Counted from the stretch's first letter, positions 54,241 to 63,613 are shown. The stretch: 64,000 nt of DNA from CAIVAT01 sp037128705 (GCA_037128705.1 JBAXVX010000012.1:41211-105210); one strand, 5' to 3'. The notes: a model not told the origin generated them from the sequence alone. Made by a program: numbers and translations.

Positions 54241-56031
54241 TTACATCCGTTCGGGCACCTCAATTCCAAGAAGGGTCATTGACTTTTTAATGATATTTCC
54301 GGCAAATTCAGAGATCAAAATCCGCAATAAGACCTTTTCTTCATTCGTCTCCTTTAACACAGGCAATTCCTGATATAACTGGTTGAATCCCTTTGCCAGA
54401 TCATAAACATAGTTGGCAATCACTGCAGGACTCATTTCATCGCCAGCCTGTATGACGGCCGGCTGAAACTGGTACAGCCGCACAATCGTCTCCTTTTCCA
54501 GTGGCAACAGCGGCTGATGCAGGGAAACACCTGTATTCTCCCATTGAATTCCAGCCATCCGCGCTTTTCCAAGCAACGACTGTATACGGGCATAGGTATA
54601 CTGGATAAACGGACCTGTATTCCCGTTGAAATCGATCGATTCCCCGGGGTCAAACAACATATTTTTACGTGGATCGACTTTCAGAATAAAGTATTTCAAA
54701 GCGCCGGAACCAATTTTATTGAACAGATTGGCTGCATCCTCATCTGAAAGTTCACTGGCTTTTCCAAGTTCACGGGTAGTCTCCTCGGCTGTCCTGAACA
54801 TTTCATCCATCAGATCATCGGCATCAACAACGGTTCCTTCCCGTGATTTCATCTTGCCCTGGGGAAGTTCCACCATCCCGTATGAAAGGTGATGGATATG
54901 GCTGGCATATTCTTTTCCAAGTTTTATGAGTACTTTTTTCAGCACATCAAAATGATAGTTTTGTTCATTTCCGACCACATAAATCATGGATGACGGATGG
55001 TAATCATTAAATCGCAACTCAGCCGTACCCAGGTCCTGGGTCATGTATACCGAGGTGCCGTCGGAACGGAGCAATAATTTCTCATCAAGTCCCTCTTCCC
55101 TCAGATCGGCCCAGATGCTTCCATCATCCTGCTGAACCAGTGCACCGGAACGAAGACCTTCCATGACAAGGCTTTTGCCAAGAAGGTAGGTTTCGCTCTC
55201 GTAATATATTTTGTCGAAATCAACTCCCAGGCGGCGATAGGTTTGATCGAAACCCTCATAGGCCCATCCGTTCATGGTCTTCCACAGATCAACAGTTTCA
55301 GGATCCTTTGCTTCCCATTTTCTCAGGATTTCCTGTGCTTCGACGATCAGCGGCGCTTGCTTTTCAGCCTCTTCCCCGGTGAGCCCTTTTTCAATCAGGT
55401 CAAGAATTTCTGCTTTGTAGTAGTCATTAAACAGCACATAATATTTTCCGATCAGGTGGTCGCCCTTTATACCGGTTGAAGCGGGAGTTTCATGATTTCC
55501 CCATTTCATGTATGCAAGCATCGATTTGCAGATATGGATGCCCCGATCGTTTACCAGGTTTACTTTAACAACTTGATGGCCATTGGCCTTCAGGATTTCG
55601 GCCAGCGAAAATCCCAGCAGGTTGTTGCGGATATGACCGAGATGAAGCGGTTTATTGGTATTTGGTGAAGAATATTCGAGAACTACCGGGTGGGTATCCC
55701 TGGTTTTGCGAAACCCGAATTCGGTATGATCTGCCTGGCTTACCAGAAAATTCATCCAGAAATGATCGCTCAGGACCAGGTTAAGAAAGCCCTTAATAAC
55801 ATTAAATTCAACTATTTCCTTCAAATGATCGGATAAAAAACCACCTATTTCTCTGGCAGTTTCTTCAGGTGATTTCCTTGAGATTTTAAGAAGTGGAAAT
55901 ACAACAATGGTGTAATCTCCGATAATTTCCTTTTTGGTTTTTTCAAGCCCGATGGATTCGGGTTTGATTTCATGACCATATAATTGTTTTACAGCTTCGC
56001 AGGTTTGTTCCAGTAATTTAGTCTCTATCAT
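54241..56031 (-). CDS. argS: Arginyl-tRNA synthetase
   Basis: 596 residues from ATG 56031; the TTG at 56052 falls in the -7 box. The class I core shows SPNTNKPLHLGH (HIGH variant HLGH) and KMKSREGT (KMSKS variant). An N-terminal Add1 domain (~1-110) and a C-terminal DALR anticodon domain (~460-596) are in the expected positions. Monomeric, acts with tRNA-Arg. The neighbour is an unlinked transcriptional unit on the other strand. Confidence 0.97.
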   Translation of the reverse strand: MIETKLLEQTCEAVKQLYGHEIKPESIGLEKTKKEIIGDYTIVVFPLLKISRKSPEETAREIGGFLSDHLKEIVEFNVIKGFLNLVLSDHFWMNFLVSQADHTEFGFRKTRDTHPVVLEYSSPNTNKPLHLGHIRNNLLGFSLAEILKANGHQVVKVNLVNDRGIHICKSMLAYMKWGNHETPASTGIKGDHLIGKYYVLFNDYYKAEILDLIEKGLTGEEAEKQAPLIVEAQEILRKWEAKDPETVDLWKTMNGWAYEGFDQTYRRLGVDFDKIYYESETYLLGKSLVMEGLRSGALVQQDDGSIWADLREEGLDEKLLLRSDGTSVYMTQDLGTAELRFNDYHPSSMIYVVGNEQNYHFDVLKKVLIKLGKEYASHIHHLSYGMVELPQGKMKSREGTVVDADDLMDEMFRTAEETTRELGKASELSDEDAANLFNKIGSGALKYFILKVDPRKNMLFDPGESIDFNGNTGPFIQYTYARIQSLLGKARMAGIQWENTGVSLHQPLLPLEKETIVRLYQFQPAVIQAGDEMSPAVIANYVYDLAKGFNQLYQELPVLKETNEEKVLLRILISEFAGNIIKKSMTLLGIEVPERM

Positions 56032-56049
56032 CTCGCTAATGTTTCCCGG

Positions 56050-56057
56050 CAAATTTA
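56050..56057 (-). promoter_or_regulatory. -7 box of argS
   Basis: TAAATTTG on the - strand, 18 bp before the ATG at 56031. It overlaps the upstream TTG codon, which helps choose the ATG start. Confidence 0.55.
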
Positions 56058-56124
56058 CGCTAAATTCATGAATTCAGACAACTTATGCGGCTCCGGAAGG
56101 ATCAGGAAACGGATGTTTTTTTTT

Positions 56125-56132
56125 TAATTTTG
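56125..56132 (+). promoter_or_regulatory. -7 box of the cDPG-synthetase-like gene
   Basis: TAATTTTG (TAnnTTTG) in the 199 bp argS/GTPase gap, leaving a ~95 bp untranslated leader before ATG 56231. No riboswitch structure was recognised in that leader. Confidence 0.45.
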
Positions 56133-56230
56133 CCTTTGTTTGTTCCTGAAAAAGGAGTAGGTTTGCAGATAATCTCCAGAAAGATATAATTTCAAAAACA
56201 ATATTAACAATCCCAAAAATCGAGGTTAGC

Positions 56231-57568
56231 ATGAAAAAAAATGTAATTATTATTGGTGCTGCCGGAAGAGATTTTCACAATTTCAACACGTATTATCGCG
56301 ATAACGCAGATTTTAACGTGGTAGCCTTTACGGCTGCTCAAATTCCGGACATAGATGGAAGAAAATATCCTGCCGCACTGGCTGGAAAATTGTATCCCAA
56401 AGGCATTCCCATCTATGCTGAATCAGAACTGGTCGCCCTGATCAAAAAACACAATGTTGAGATCTGCAACTTTGCATACAGCGATGTTCCCTATCAAAGG
56501 GTTATGAACGTCAGTTCCGTTGTAAATGCGGCAGGTGCCAATTTCCTGTTGATCGGTCCGAAGGACACCATGATCAAAAGCACCAAGCCTGTTATTGCAG
56601 TTGGTGCCACCCGCACCGGTTGTGGAAAAAGCCAGACCTCCCGCAGGATCATCGAGATCCTGATGGCGAAAGGTTTAAAAGTTGTTGCGGTTCGTCACCC
56701 GATGCCTTATGGAGACCTTGTTGCACAGAAGGTTCAGCGCTTTGCCACGGTTAAAGACCTTGCCAAGCATAAATGCACCATCGAAGAGATGGAAGAATAT
56801 GAACCCCATGTTGACCGCGGAAATGTAATCTATGCCGGGGTTGATTATGAGGCCATCCTGCGTGCTGCCGAGAAAGATCCATCCGGTTGTGACATCATCC
56901 TCTGGGATGGCGGCAACAACGACTTCCCCTTCTACAAGCCCGATCTGATGGTCACCGTTGCCGATCCACATCGCCCGGGTGCAGAAATGAGCTACTATCC
57001 CGGTGAAGTCAATATCCGCATTGCAGATGTTGTCGTACTCAACAAAATCGACACTGCCTCCTCGGAAAACATCACGACCGTTCGCAATAACATCCAGAAG
57101 ATCAATCCGAAGGCTATCGTTGTGGATGGTGCATCCCCGATCCGCGTGGATGATGAATCCCTCATCCGCGGAAAGCGGGTTCTGGTCATTGAAGACGGCC
57201 CCACCCTCACCCATGGTGAAATGAAGATCGGAGCCGGTACTGTTGCTGCACAGAAATACGGTGCTGCCGAAATGGTTGATCCGCGTCAGTATGCTGTGGG
57301 TAAATTGGCTGAAACGTTCAGAATCTACCCCAACATTGGCCAGTTGCTGCCCGCCATGGGTTACGGTGATCAGCAGGTGAAGGATCTCGAAGCGACCATC
57401 AACAAGGTGCCTTGCGATTCTGTCATCATTGCCACCCCGATCGATCTAAACCGCCTGGTGAAAATCAAAAAACCGAACACCCGGGTTTATTATGATCTCC
57501 AGGAAATCGGGAAACCCGACCTGACTGATATCCTGAATGGTTTTCTGAAAAAACACAAAATAAAATAG
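56231..57568 (+). CDS. Cyclic 2,3-diphosphoglycerate synthetase-like P-loop GTPase (COG2403-type)
   Basis: 445 residues. The N-terminus (IIIGAAGRDFHNFNTYYRD) is Rossmann-like. A P-loop GATRTGCGKS lies at 125-134, with LWDGGNNDFPF (~237) and a NKID G4-type motif, then IEDGPTLTHG. This matches the predicted GTPase family that includes archaeal cyclic 2,3-diphosphoglycerate synthetase. In bacteria its substrate is unproven. It has its own promoter and a rho-independent terminator, so it is a single-gene unit before pyrBI. Confidence 0.8.
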   Translation: MKKNVIIIGAAGRDFHNFNTYYRDNADFNVVAFTAAQIPDIDGRKYPAALAGKLYPKGIPIYAESELVALIKKHNVEICNFAYSDVPYQRVMNVSSVVNAAGANFLLIGPKDTMIKSTKPVIAVGATRTGCGKSQTSRRIIEILMAKGLKVVAVRHPMPYGDLVAQKVQRFATVKDLAKHKCTIEEMEEYEPHVDRGNVIYAGVDYEAILRAAEKDPSGCDIILWDGGNNDFPFYKPDLMVTVADPHRPGAEMSYYPGEVNIRIADVVVLNKIDTASSENITTVRNNIQKINPKAIVVDGASPIRVDDESLIRGKRVLVIEDGPTLTHGEMKIGAGTVAAQKYGAAEMVDPRQYAVGKLAETFRIYPNIGQLLPAMGYGDQQVKDLEATINKVPCDSVIIATPIDLNRLVKIKKPNTRVYYDLQEIGKPDLTDILNGFLKKHKIK

Positions 57569-57574
57569 TTATTC

Positions 57575-57604
57575 AAATCCCGGTCGTTGCCGGGATTTTT
57601 TTTT
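57575..57604 (+). terminator. Rho-independent terminator
   Basis: AAATCCCGG (57575-57583) pairs with CCGGGATTT (57590-57598) over a 6-nt loop, followed by at least six T. It ends the GTPase gene, 7 bp after its stop codon. Confidence 0.88.
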
Positions 57605-57611
57605 AATTTTG
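57604..57611 (+). promoter_or_regulatory. -7 box of pyrBI
   Basis: TAATTTTG directly after the terminator T run, 34 bp before the pyrB ATG. It covers an in-frame TTG at 57609, so that codon is not a start. Confidence 0.55.
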
Positions 57612-57644
57612 GCAGGATCAATATCAACCGTTAACATCCAGATA

Positions 57645-58556
57645 ATGAAAAACAAAAGCTTAATTTCCATCAATGATTTTACCCGGGAGGAGCACATCCG
57701 CATCCTCGAACTTGCCGGTGCTTTTGAGAAGCGTCCAAAGCAGCGGATTCTTCAGGATTTCGTTGTTGCCACGCTGTTTTTCGAACCCTCCACCCGCACC
57801 AGGCTGAGTTTTGAAAGTGCCGCAACCCAACTGGGAGCCAAGGTTATCGGTTTCAGCGACGCATCCAGTTCAAGTGTGCAAAAGGGAGAATCATTGCGCG
57901 ATACCATCCTCACGGTTTCAAACTACTGTGATATCATCGTGATGCGCCATCCCCGTGAAGGAAGTGCACGGTTTGCCAGTGAGGTGTCGAAAGTCCCGGT
58001 GATCAATGCCGGTGACGGTGCAAATCAGCATCCGACTCAAACTTTACTGGATATGTATTCTATCAGGAAAACCCAGGGGACGCTCGACAACCTGAACATC
58101 GCCTTTGTCGGCGACCTCAAGTATGGAAGAACGGTACATTCACTGGTCCAGGCGCTTTGTCATTACAATACCACATTCCACCTAGTCTCCCCGATTGAGC
58201 TGAAATTACCCAGCGCTGTAAAAATAGACATCAAGAAAAGCAACCTCGTCTACCATCAGTCGACCGATCTTCACGACGTCATTCCCAAAGTGGATATTCT
58301 CTACATGACGCGAATTCAGAAAGAACGGTTTTCTGACCCGCTCGATTATGAAAAGGTGAAAAACGCCTATGTACTCCACAACAATATGCTTGAGGGAACC
58401 AAGCCAAACCTGAAGATATTGCATCCACTGCCCCGGGTCAATGAAATCACCCCCGATGTGGATAACAATCCGAAGGCATACTATTTTACCCAAGCCCTTA
58501 ACGGTGTTTTTGTAAGACAGGCTTTGCTTGCATCTATTCTGGGAGTTGCTGATTAA
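57645..58556 (+). CDS. pyrB: Aspartate carbamoyltransferase catalytic subunit
   Basis: 303 residues from ATG 57645. It joins carbamoyl phosphate and aspartate in pyrimidine synthesis. Motifs are the carbamoyl-phosphate loop FFEPSTRTRLSFE, HPTQTLLDMYSI and HPLPRVNEI. It lies 17 bp before pyrI, and they form the class B ATCase complex. Confidence 0.97.
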   Translation: MKNKSLISINDFTREEHIRILELAGAFEKRPKQRILQDFVVATLFFEPSTRTRLSFESAATQLGAKVIGFSDASSSSVQKGESLRDTILTVSNYCDIIVMRHPREGSARFASEVSKVPVINAGDGANQHPTQTLLDMYSIRKTQGTLDNLNIAFVGDLKYGRTVHSLVQALCHYNTTFHLVSPIELKLPSAVKIDIKKSNLVYHQSTDLHDVIPKVDILYMTRIQKERFSDPLDYEKVKNAYVLHNNMLEGTKPNLKILHPLPRVNEITPDVDNNPKAYYFTQALNGVFVRQALLASILGVAD

Positions 58557-58573
58557 TCGATAAAACAAGAATC

Positions 58574-59041
58574 ATGGAAAAAGAAGATTTGAGAAAAGAA
58601 CTGAAGGTATCGGCCATCGAAAATGGCACGGTTATCGACCATATCCCATCGAAAAGTGTGTTCCAGGTCATTAAAATCCTGAACCTGACCGAATACCAGA
58701 ACCAGCTGCTGATAGCCACCAACCTCGACAGTCAGAAAATGGGAAAAAAGGGCATCATCAAAGTCAGCAACAAATTTTTCAAAAGCGATGAAATCAATAA
58801 AATTGCGCTCGTTGCTCCTACCGCTACCCTGATCATCATTAAAAATTTCGAGGTCATTGAAAAGAAAAAAGTTGAAGTCCCCGGCTATGCCGAAAACATC
58901 GTAAAATGTTTTAATCCCAATTGCATCACCAACAATGAGGACATCGCCACCAAATTCACTGTGATCGATAAAAAGGATCTAAAGCTTCGTTGTCATTATT
59001 GTGAGAAGATCACAGCCCGTGACAATATTTCTTTCCGTTGA
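58574..59041 (+). CDS. pyrI: Aspartate carbamoyltransferase regulatory subunit
   Basis: 155 residues. N-terminal nucleotide-binding domain (ENGTVIDHIPSKSVFQVIKI), and the C-terminal zinc domain with CFNPNC and CHYC for the four-Cys site that contacts PyrB. CTP/ATP feedback is inferred from family. Its stop overlaps the next ATG (TGATG). Confidence 0.95.
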   Translation: MEKEDLRKELKVSAIENGTVIDHIPSKSVFQVIKILNLTEYQNQLLIATNLDSQKMGKKGIIKVSNKFFKSDEINKIALVAPTATLIIIKNFEVIEKKKVEVPGYAENIVKCFNPNCITNNEDIATKFTVIDKKDLKLRCHYCEKITARDNISFR

Positions 59042-59694
59042 TGTTGCATCACATTACAAAACTGATTGCCGAAGGAGAACACCAGCGGCTTGATTTCAAA
59101 TTTGAGATTGCTGATGCCCATAAAATTGCCCGCACGCTGGTGGCTTTTGCCAATACCGATGGCGGGCGATTGCTGGTTGGGGTGAAAGACAATGGGAACC
59201 TGGCTGGGGTGCGATCGGAAGAGGAGTTTTACATGGTCGAAGCAGCGGCAAAAATGTATTGCAAGCTGCCTGTCGGATTCAGTGTGAAAGAGTGGAACCT
59301 GAACAAAAAGACCATTCTCGAGGTTATCATCCCGAAAAGCACAAACCGCCCCCACTATGCGCAGCAGCAGGACGGCACCTGGATAGCGTATCACCGTGTC
59401 AAGGATCAGAATTTCGTCGTCAACAGAATCCTTATGCGGGTTTGGAAAAATGAAAATGCACCGCGTGGGGTTCTTTTGAAATTTACAGATGCCGAGCGGT
59501 TCCTGCTGGATGACCTTGAAAAAAATGATTCCATTACTTTGTCAAAATTCACCCGATATGCGGGTATTTCCCGCAATAAAGCGGAAAGTATCCTCGTTAG
59601 GTTTTTATTACTTAAGATGCTGGAAATGCACTTTACAGAGAATCAGACTTTTTTTACTTTGAGTCAGTCTGCGAAGCAACCGGAGATTACTTAA
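59041..59694 (+). CDS. AlbA_2 (Schlafen-like) domain protein with C-terminal winged helix
   Basis: 217 residues from ATG 59041. The AlbA_2 domain (~10-120) shows QRLDFKFEIADAHKIARTL and AFANTDGGRLLVGVKDNGN. The C-terminal ~70 residues are a winged-helix-like segment (LSKFTRYAGISRNKAESIL). Members are putative nucleic-acid-binding regulators. It overlaps pyrI by one base, so co-transcription with pyrBI is likely, although no role there is known. Confidence 0.88.
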   Translation: MLHHITKLIAEGEHQRLDFKFEIADAHKIARTLVAFANTDGGRLLVGVKDNGNLAGVRSEEEFYMVEAAAKMYCKLPVGFSVKEWNLNKKTILEVIIPKSTNRPHYAQQQDGTWIAYHRVKDQNFVVNRILMRVWKNENAPRGVLLKFTDAERFLLDDLEKNDSITLSKFTRYAGISRNKAESILVRFLLLKMLEMHFTENQTFFTLSQSAKQPEIT

Positions 59695-59705
59695 CTTTGC
59701 ATTTC

Positions 59706-60335
59706 ATGATGAAACAGATCATCCTATCGGCCATCATCCTAATTATTGCAGTTCCGCTGTTCTCCCAGACAAAACAGGCAGATACACTGGCAACTGATTC
59801 ACCTCATTTATTTCAACCCCGCAAATTCGATTACGGACTGACTCTTGGCTCGGAATTCACCTCCATTTCAGGATTCGGATCGGGACTGAGCACCTATGTA
59901 ACGCCGCGAATTTCATATAACGTGAGCAAACGGTTCAGCATTGGCGGCGGATTTAGCATCATACAGACAAATTATTTCGGAGCAAAATCCTATTTCCAGA
60001 ATGAGCAAAATTCCTTCAGCAATGGGAATTATACGAGCGCCGTACTCTTTGTAAGCGGACAATATCTTGTCAATGACCGGCTTACCATTTATGGTTCAGC
60101 TTTCAAACAATTTCTGATCACCCAGGATCCTTTACCCTATAATCCGTTCAACCCCGTGTCGAAAAACGGAGCCCAGGGAATTGATTTCAATGTGAGCTAC
60201 AGAGTTGGCAAGAATGTTATAATCCAGGGCAGTTTCCGGTATTCAGAAGGCATGAATCCCTACAATTGCAATCACAATTACATTGATCCTTTTCATTCAG
60301 GGTCCTTTATACCGGGCGGCGGATTCGGAAGGTGA
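59706..60335 (+). CDS. Small outer-membrane beta-barrel-like protein
   Basis: 209 residues. Signal peptide ~1-19 (MMKQIILSAII core, ending LFSQ), then amphipathic strands typical of a small porin-like barrel (GLTLGSEFTSI, YVTPRISYNVSKRFSIGGGF, IDFNVSYRVGKNVIIQG). The start is ATG 59706 or 59709; a TAACTTTG -7 box at 59692-59699 would give an almost leaderless mRNA. No family recognised. Confidence 0.7.
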   Translation: MMKQIILSAIILIIAVPLFSQTKQADTLATDSPHLFQPRKFDYGLTLGSEFTSISGFGSGLSTYVTPRISYNVSKRFSIGGGFSIIQTNYFGAKSYFQNEQNSFSNGNYTSAVLFVSGQYLVNDRLTIYGSAFKQFLITQDPLPYNPFNPVSKNGAQGIDFNVSYRVGKNVIIQGSFRYSEGMNPYNCNHNYIDPFHSGSFIPGGGFGR

Positions 60336-60342
60336 AAACCCA

Positions 60343-61560
60343 TCACCTGCCCGGAAAATGATCAGCAATATATTTTAATGCTTCACTGATATCCATGGCA
60401 TTGCTTGATGGTCCCACCCGGATGAAAAATTCCTCATTGAATCCGGGTTGTCTCAGAAACACCGGCCTGCTGCTCTGAAGGCATTGAACAACGCATACCA
60501 TTTTTTCTTCCATTTTTTCAAGGTGGGTTCTAAGGTAACGGCTCACCTCCCTTCCGAGGCAGGTACGGATCAAGGTCCACAGGTGCAGGAGGAATTTGTC
60601 CTCATTCACAAACTTATCACTTTCAATCCCTTCGATGGATCCGTCATCACGAACGCCGATCAGCAGGGTTCCTCCCTTTGAATTAAGAAATGCTGAAATC
60701 GTTTTCAGACAGGCTCTTTCAACAGCCTGATTCGTTTTTCCTGCCCTGATATCCCAGCGAAGCGTTGATTTGAACTCGATGGCATCTGTTTCCCCCTGGT
60801 GGATCATGAGGTTCAACTGTTGTCCCACCTCGGATTTAAGCCTTGAACACTGAAGGAAATCCATTGCACAGGTCACATCCCGTACAATGGAATCATAGTA
60901 CGATTCAGGCTGTATCTTCATCGCAACCAGCCCTTTGGAATATTCAAGCGGACTGATGATACCTGAAACCAGGACCAATGGCAGAACAAGGCCAGCCTGA
61001 TGCAGCCCGCCCAGGGCCTGGATCACCACTTTTTGCGCCGGAGGAAGCTGGCTGTAACTCAACTTTAACAGTTCAGGAAAGGGATGTGCTTCAGTGTCCT
61101 GAAGGTCAACTTCGCCCATGGTCTCATTTACAAAATCGTTGATTGAGTTAATCAGGGCCGACAAGGTGATGAAGGCAAAGGAAAAGAGCCTGTCATCGGC
61201 CCTGAAGGGTTGAAAAGTATTTTTATTGGTGGTCTTAATTATGACAAAAGGATCGGTTTTCAATAAATCGTCCCAGCCCGATTCAAATGGACCATCTCCC
61301 TTTTCGACGGTATCTTTTTGATAGGCGAAGAGCATGGAGGCAGAGATCCCGGTTTTTTTATCAATTCCCCGGAATAACAGATCGGTGATGATCAACTGAA
61401 TTAACCGCTCCGATTCATGGCTTACGGGGATTCCGCCGGGGGTGAGCAGCGGATCCTTTCCCTGAAAAACCTGATAATGGTCATCCTGCTTAATGATATC
61501 AAGCAACTCAGGGAATATTTCAAATTTTGCGTCTCTTTCGTAGTCAGTGAACCTGTTCAT
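60343..61560 (-). CDS. AlbA_2 (Schlafen-like) domain protein with long N-terminal region
   Basis: 405 residues. The N-terminal ~255 residues are helical and not recognised. The AlbA_2 domain starts with ETDAIEFKSTLRWDIRAG (~265) and has FLNSKGGTLLIGVRDDG (~305), then the C-terminal part with VVQCLQSSRPVF. It is the second AlbA_2 gene in 2.5 kb, convergent with the barrel-like gene. A regulatory or RNA/DNA-binding role is plausible but unproven. Confidence 0.82.
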   Translation of the reverse strand: MNRFTDYERDAKFEIFPELLDIIKQDDHYQVFQGKDPLLTPGGIPVSHESERLIQLIITDLLFRGIDKKTGISASMLFAYQKDTVEKGDGPFESGWDDLLKTDPFVIIKTTNKNTFQPFRADDRLFSFAFITLSALINSINDFVNETMGEVDLQDTEAHPFPELLKLSYSQLPPAQKVVIQALGGLHQAGLVLPLVLVSGIISPLEYSKGLVAMKIQPESYYDSIVRDVTCAMDFLQCSRLKSEVGQQLNLMIHQGETDAIEFKSTLRWDIRAGKTNQAVERACLKTISAFLNSKGGTLLIGVRDDGSIEGIESDKFVNEDKFLLHLWTLIRTCLGREVSRYLRTHLEKMEEKMVCVVQCLQSSRPVFLRQPGFNEEFFIRVGPSSNAMDISEALKYIADHFPGR

Positions 61561-61591
61561 GTTTTTTCTATATAAAACAAAACTAACAAAT

Positions 61592-62155
61592 TTATCGCCC
61601 GTACCTATGGCAATGAATCAAATGATCATTCACCATCCCGGCGGCCTGCATGAAGGCATAGCAGATCGTGGTGCCCACGAACTTGAAACCGCGATGTTTC
61701 AGATCTTTGCTCATCGCGTCCGATTCTTTTGATGAGGCAGGTAGTTCTCCCAGGCTTTTCCATTTGTTGGCCATGGGCTTTCCTCCGGTGAACTGCCAGA
61801 TGTAGGAATCAAAGGTTCCGAATTCCTTTTGTACATCCAGGAAAAGTTTTGCGTTATTGATGGTTCCGAGGATTTTTGCCCGGTTTCTGATGATCCCGGC
61901 ATCCGACAGGAGCCGTTCATAATCACTTTCCCCATATTCCGCAATCTTTTTCGCATTGAATCCATCGAATGCCTTCCGGAAATTCTCGCGCTTATGAAGG
62001 ACTGTTTTCCAGCTGAGACCGGCCTGGAAGGCATCCAGGACCATGAACTCGAACAACTTCTGATCATCATGCAGGGGTACGCCCCATTCTTCGTCATGAT
62101 ACTTGATCATCAAGGGGTCGTTGGAGGGCCAGGAACAAGAGGAAATTTCTGTCAT
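61592..62155 (-). CDS. tag: DNA-3-methyladenine glycosylase I
   Basis: 187 residues. Tag removes 3-methyladenine from DNA. Motifs: CSWPSNDPLMIKYHDEEWG with the zinc Cys, DAFQAGLSWKTVLHKR with the substrate-contact region, and the C-terminal zinc-ligand pattern HLIHCHRY. It lies 33 bp after the photolyase gene on the same strand, so the pair may be a DNA-repair unit. Confidence 0.95.
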   Translation of the reverse strand: MTEISSCSWPSNDPLMIKYHDEEWGVPLHDDQKLFEFMVLDAFQAGLSWKTVLHKRENFRKAFDGFNAKKIAEYGESDYERLLSDAGIIRNRAKILGTINNAKLFLDVQKEFGTFDSYIWQFTGGKPMANKWKSLGELPASSKESDAMSKDLKHRGFKFVGTTICYAFMQAAGMVNDHLIHCHRYGR

Positions 62156-62171
62156 AGGAAGAGGGATTATT

Positions 62172-62213
62172 GATTTACGATTTACGATTTACGATTTGGG
62201 ATTTACGATTTGG
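62172..62213. repeat. Heptanucleotide tandem repeat at the photolyase stop codon
   Basis: Six heptamers of GATTTAC/GATTTGG run from 62172 to 62213. The photolyase TAA (62191-62189) sits inside it, so the C-terminal residues ..QIVNPKS are encoded by repeat units. Confidence 0.88.
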
Positions 62214-63562
62214 GATTGGGGAATACCCATGATATATTTGTTTGCATTGAATTTCCTTTTGCATCCCGCGTAATTCATATACCGGATCATTCCGAATATT
62301 TTGCGTTCGCTCCACGGACGGTCGTGGGTTCCGCCGATCGCCCAGGCAATCCCTGCATATCCATTGGGGTCACGGCCGTCAAGTTCATATTTGTCATTCA
62401 GATAAACTGCAATGGCCACGGCTTCTTCGGGAGAGCGGGTCCATTCCAGAATTTTTTTGGCCCAATACATCCGCATAAAGCCATGCATTTTCCCGGTGGC
62501 AACCATTTCTTTTTGCGCTGCATTCCAAAGGTCATCATGGGTGAATGATCCTTCAAACTGCCCGACAGTATACAGAAACTCACGCTCATCATCGCGATGC
62601 TTATTCAACGTTTTCTTTGCCCAGGGCTGAAATCCGTTAAAATCGTCATATTGGGCATTGTGAAGGCAAAAATTATCGGCCAGTTCTCGGCGAACGACCA
62701 ACTCCTCGAGGAATGCGGTTTTTGACGTCGGGTCTCCGGTCGATTTCATGACCTCAAGTGCAACACGCTGCGCTGAAAGTTGTCCAAAATGCAGATACGG
62801 GGAAAGGTCGGATTGTCCTTTACTGTAGGGAATATTGCGTTCTGAATTATAGGCATTTAACCGTTGTCCGATAAAATTTCCGAGTGCAGCGGAGGCATGG
62901 CTTTCGCCGGGAAGCACCCAATCTACTTCAGGCACATCCTGATCCACCTTCGCTGACAACCTGATCCCTGTCCAATCGATTTCAGGTACGGCGCGACCAC
63001 CAGGTAAACAGGGATGGTTCAGCAGGGCCGGAAATTCAACCAGGAATTCAGGCAGAAGCTGGTCAACCTTTTTTCTCAGGGTATAAGCCGCGTACTCATC
63101 TTTATTTGAAATAAACCTGGATGGAATGATATTGTGTGCGTCAACTTCATGGAAGGGGACAGTGACCTGGTCGGCTATTTTCTTCCTCCAATCCATCGGA
63201 ATGCGCAGCGGGTTGAAATCGGTGACAAGCAATCCAGCCTCATTTTCAAGAATAAATCGGGGGAGTACATCCTGTGGATAACCCTGTAAAAGGAAAAATG
63301 GAATATTGAATTTTGCCAACTTCTCAGCCACACCTTCAAGTCCCCTCACCAGAAAACCATAGTGCCTGGAAGTGGCCCCCAGAAAGTCCGGAACAAGACA
63401 AAATACCACCGCCAATGGCTGATGCGATGCCAGTGCACGTTCCTGTGCATAGAGCAGGGCCCAGTTATCCATCACCCGCTGGTCGCGCTGCATCCAGTAG
63501 ATGACACAACCAGGTTTATCAGGGATGGCATTGAGTGAAAAGATTCGCCGGTTATCTGTCAT
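62189..63562 (-). CDS. Class II CPD photolyase
   Basis: 457 residues from ATG 63562; a longer frame upstream would cross the terminator and is not used. Flavin-dependent light repair of cyclobutane dimers. The class II pattern CVIYWMQRDQRVMDNWALLY opens the protein. The FAD-binding half has LSPYLHFGQLSAQRVALE and MYWAKKILEWT, then ANKYIMGIP at the end. It is followed 33 bp later by tag. Confidence 0.93.
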   Translation of the reverse strand: MTDNRRIFSLNAIPDKPGCVIYWMQRDQRVMDNWALLYAQERALASHQPLAVVFCLVPDFLGATSRHYGFLVRGLEGVAEKLAKFNIPFFLLQGYPQDVLPRFILENEAGLLVTDFNPLRIPMDWRKKIADQVTVPFHEVDAHNIIPSRFISNKDEYAAYTLRKKVDQLLPEFLVEFPALLNHPCLPGGRAVPEIDWTGIRLSAKVDQDVPEVDWVLPGESHASAALGNFIGQRLNAYNSERNIPYSKGQSDLSPYLHFGQLSAQRVALEVMKSTGDPTSKTAFLEELVVRRELADNFCLHNAQYDDFNGFQPWAKKTLNKHRDDEREFLYTVGQFEGSFTHDDLWNAAQKEMVATGKMHGFMRMYWAKKILEWTRSPEEAVAIAVYLNDKYELDGRDPNGYAGIAWAIGGTHDRPWSERKIFGMIRYMNYAGCKRKFNANKYIMGIPQSQIVNPKS

Positions 63563-63613
63563 GGGATGATGAAGACATTCAAAGGTTGGTTTCAAATGGG
63601 AATTAAAAGTATA

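Noticed and set aside
56675..57214. 179-codon open frame antisense to the GTPase gene
   Set aside because: It has no recognisable domain and mirrors the codon pattern of the real gene on the other strand.
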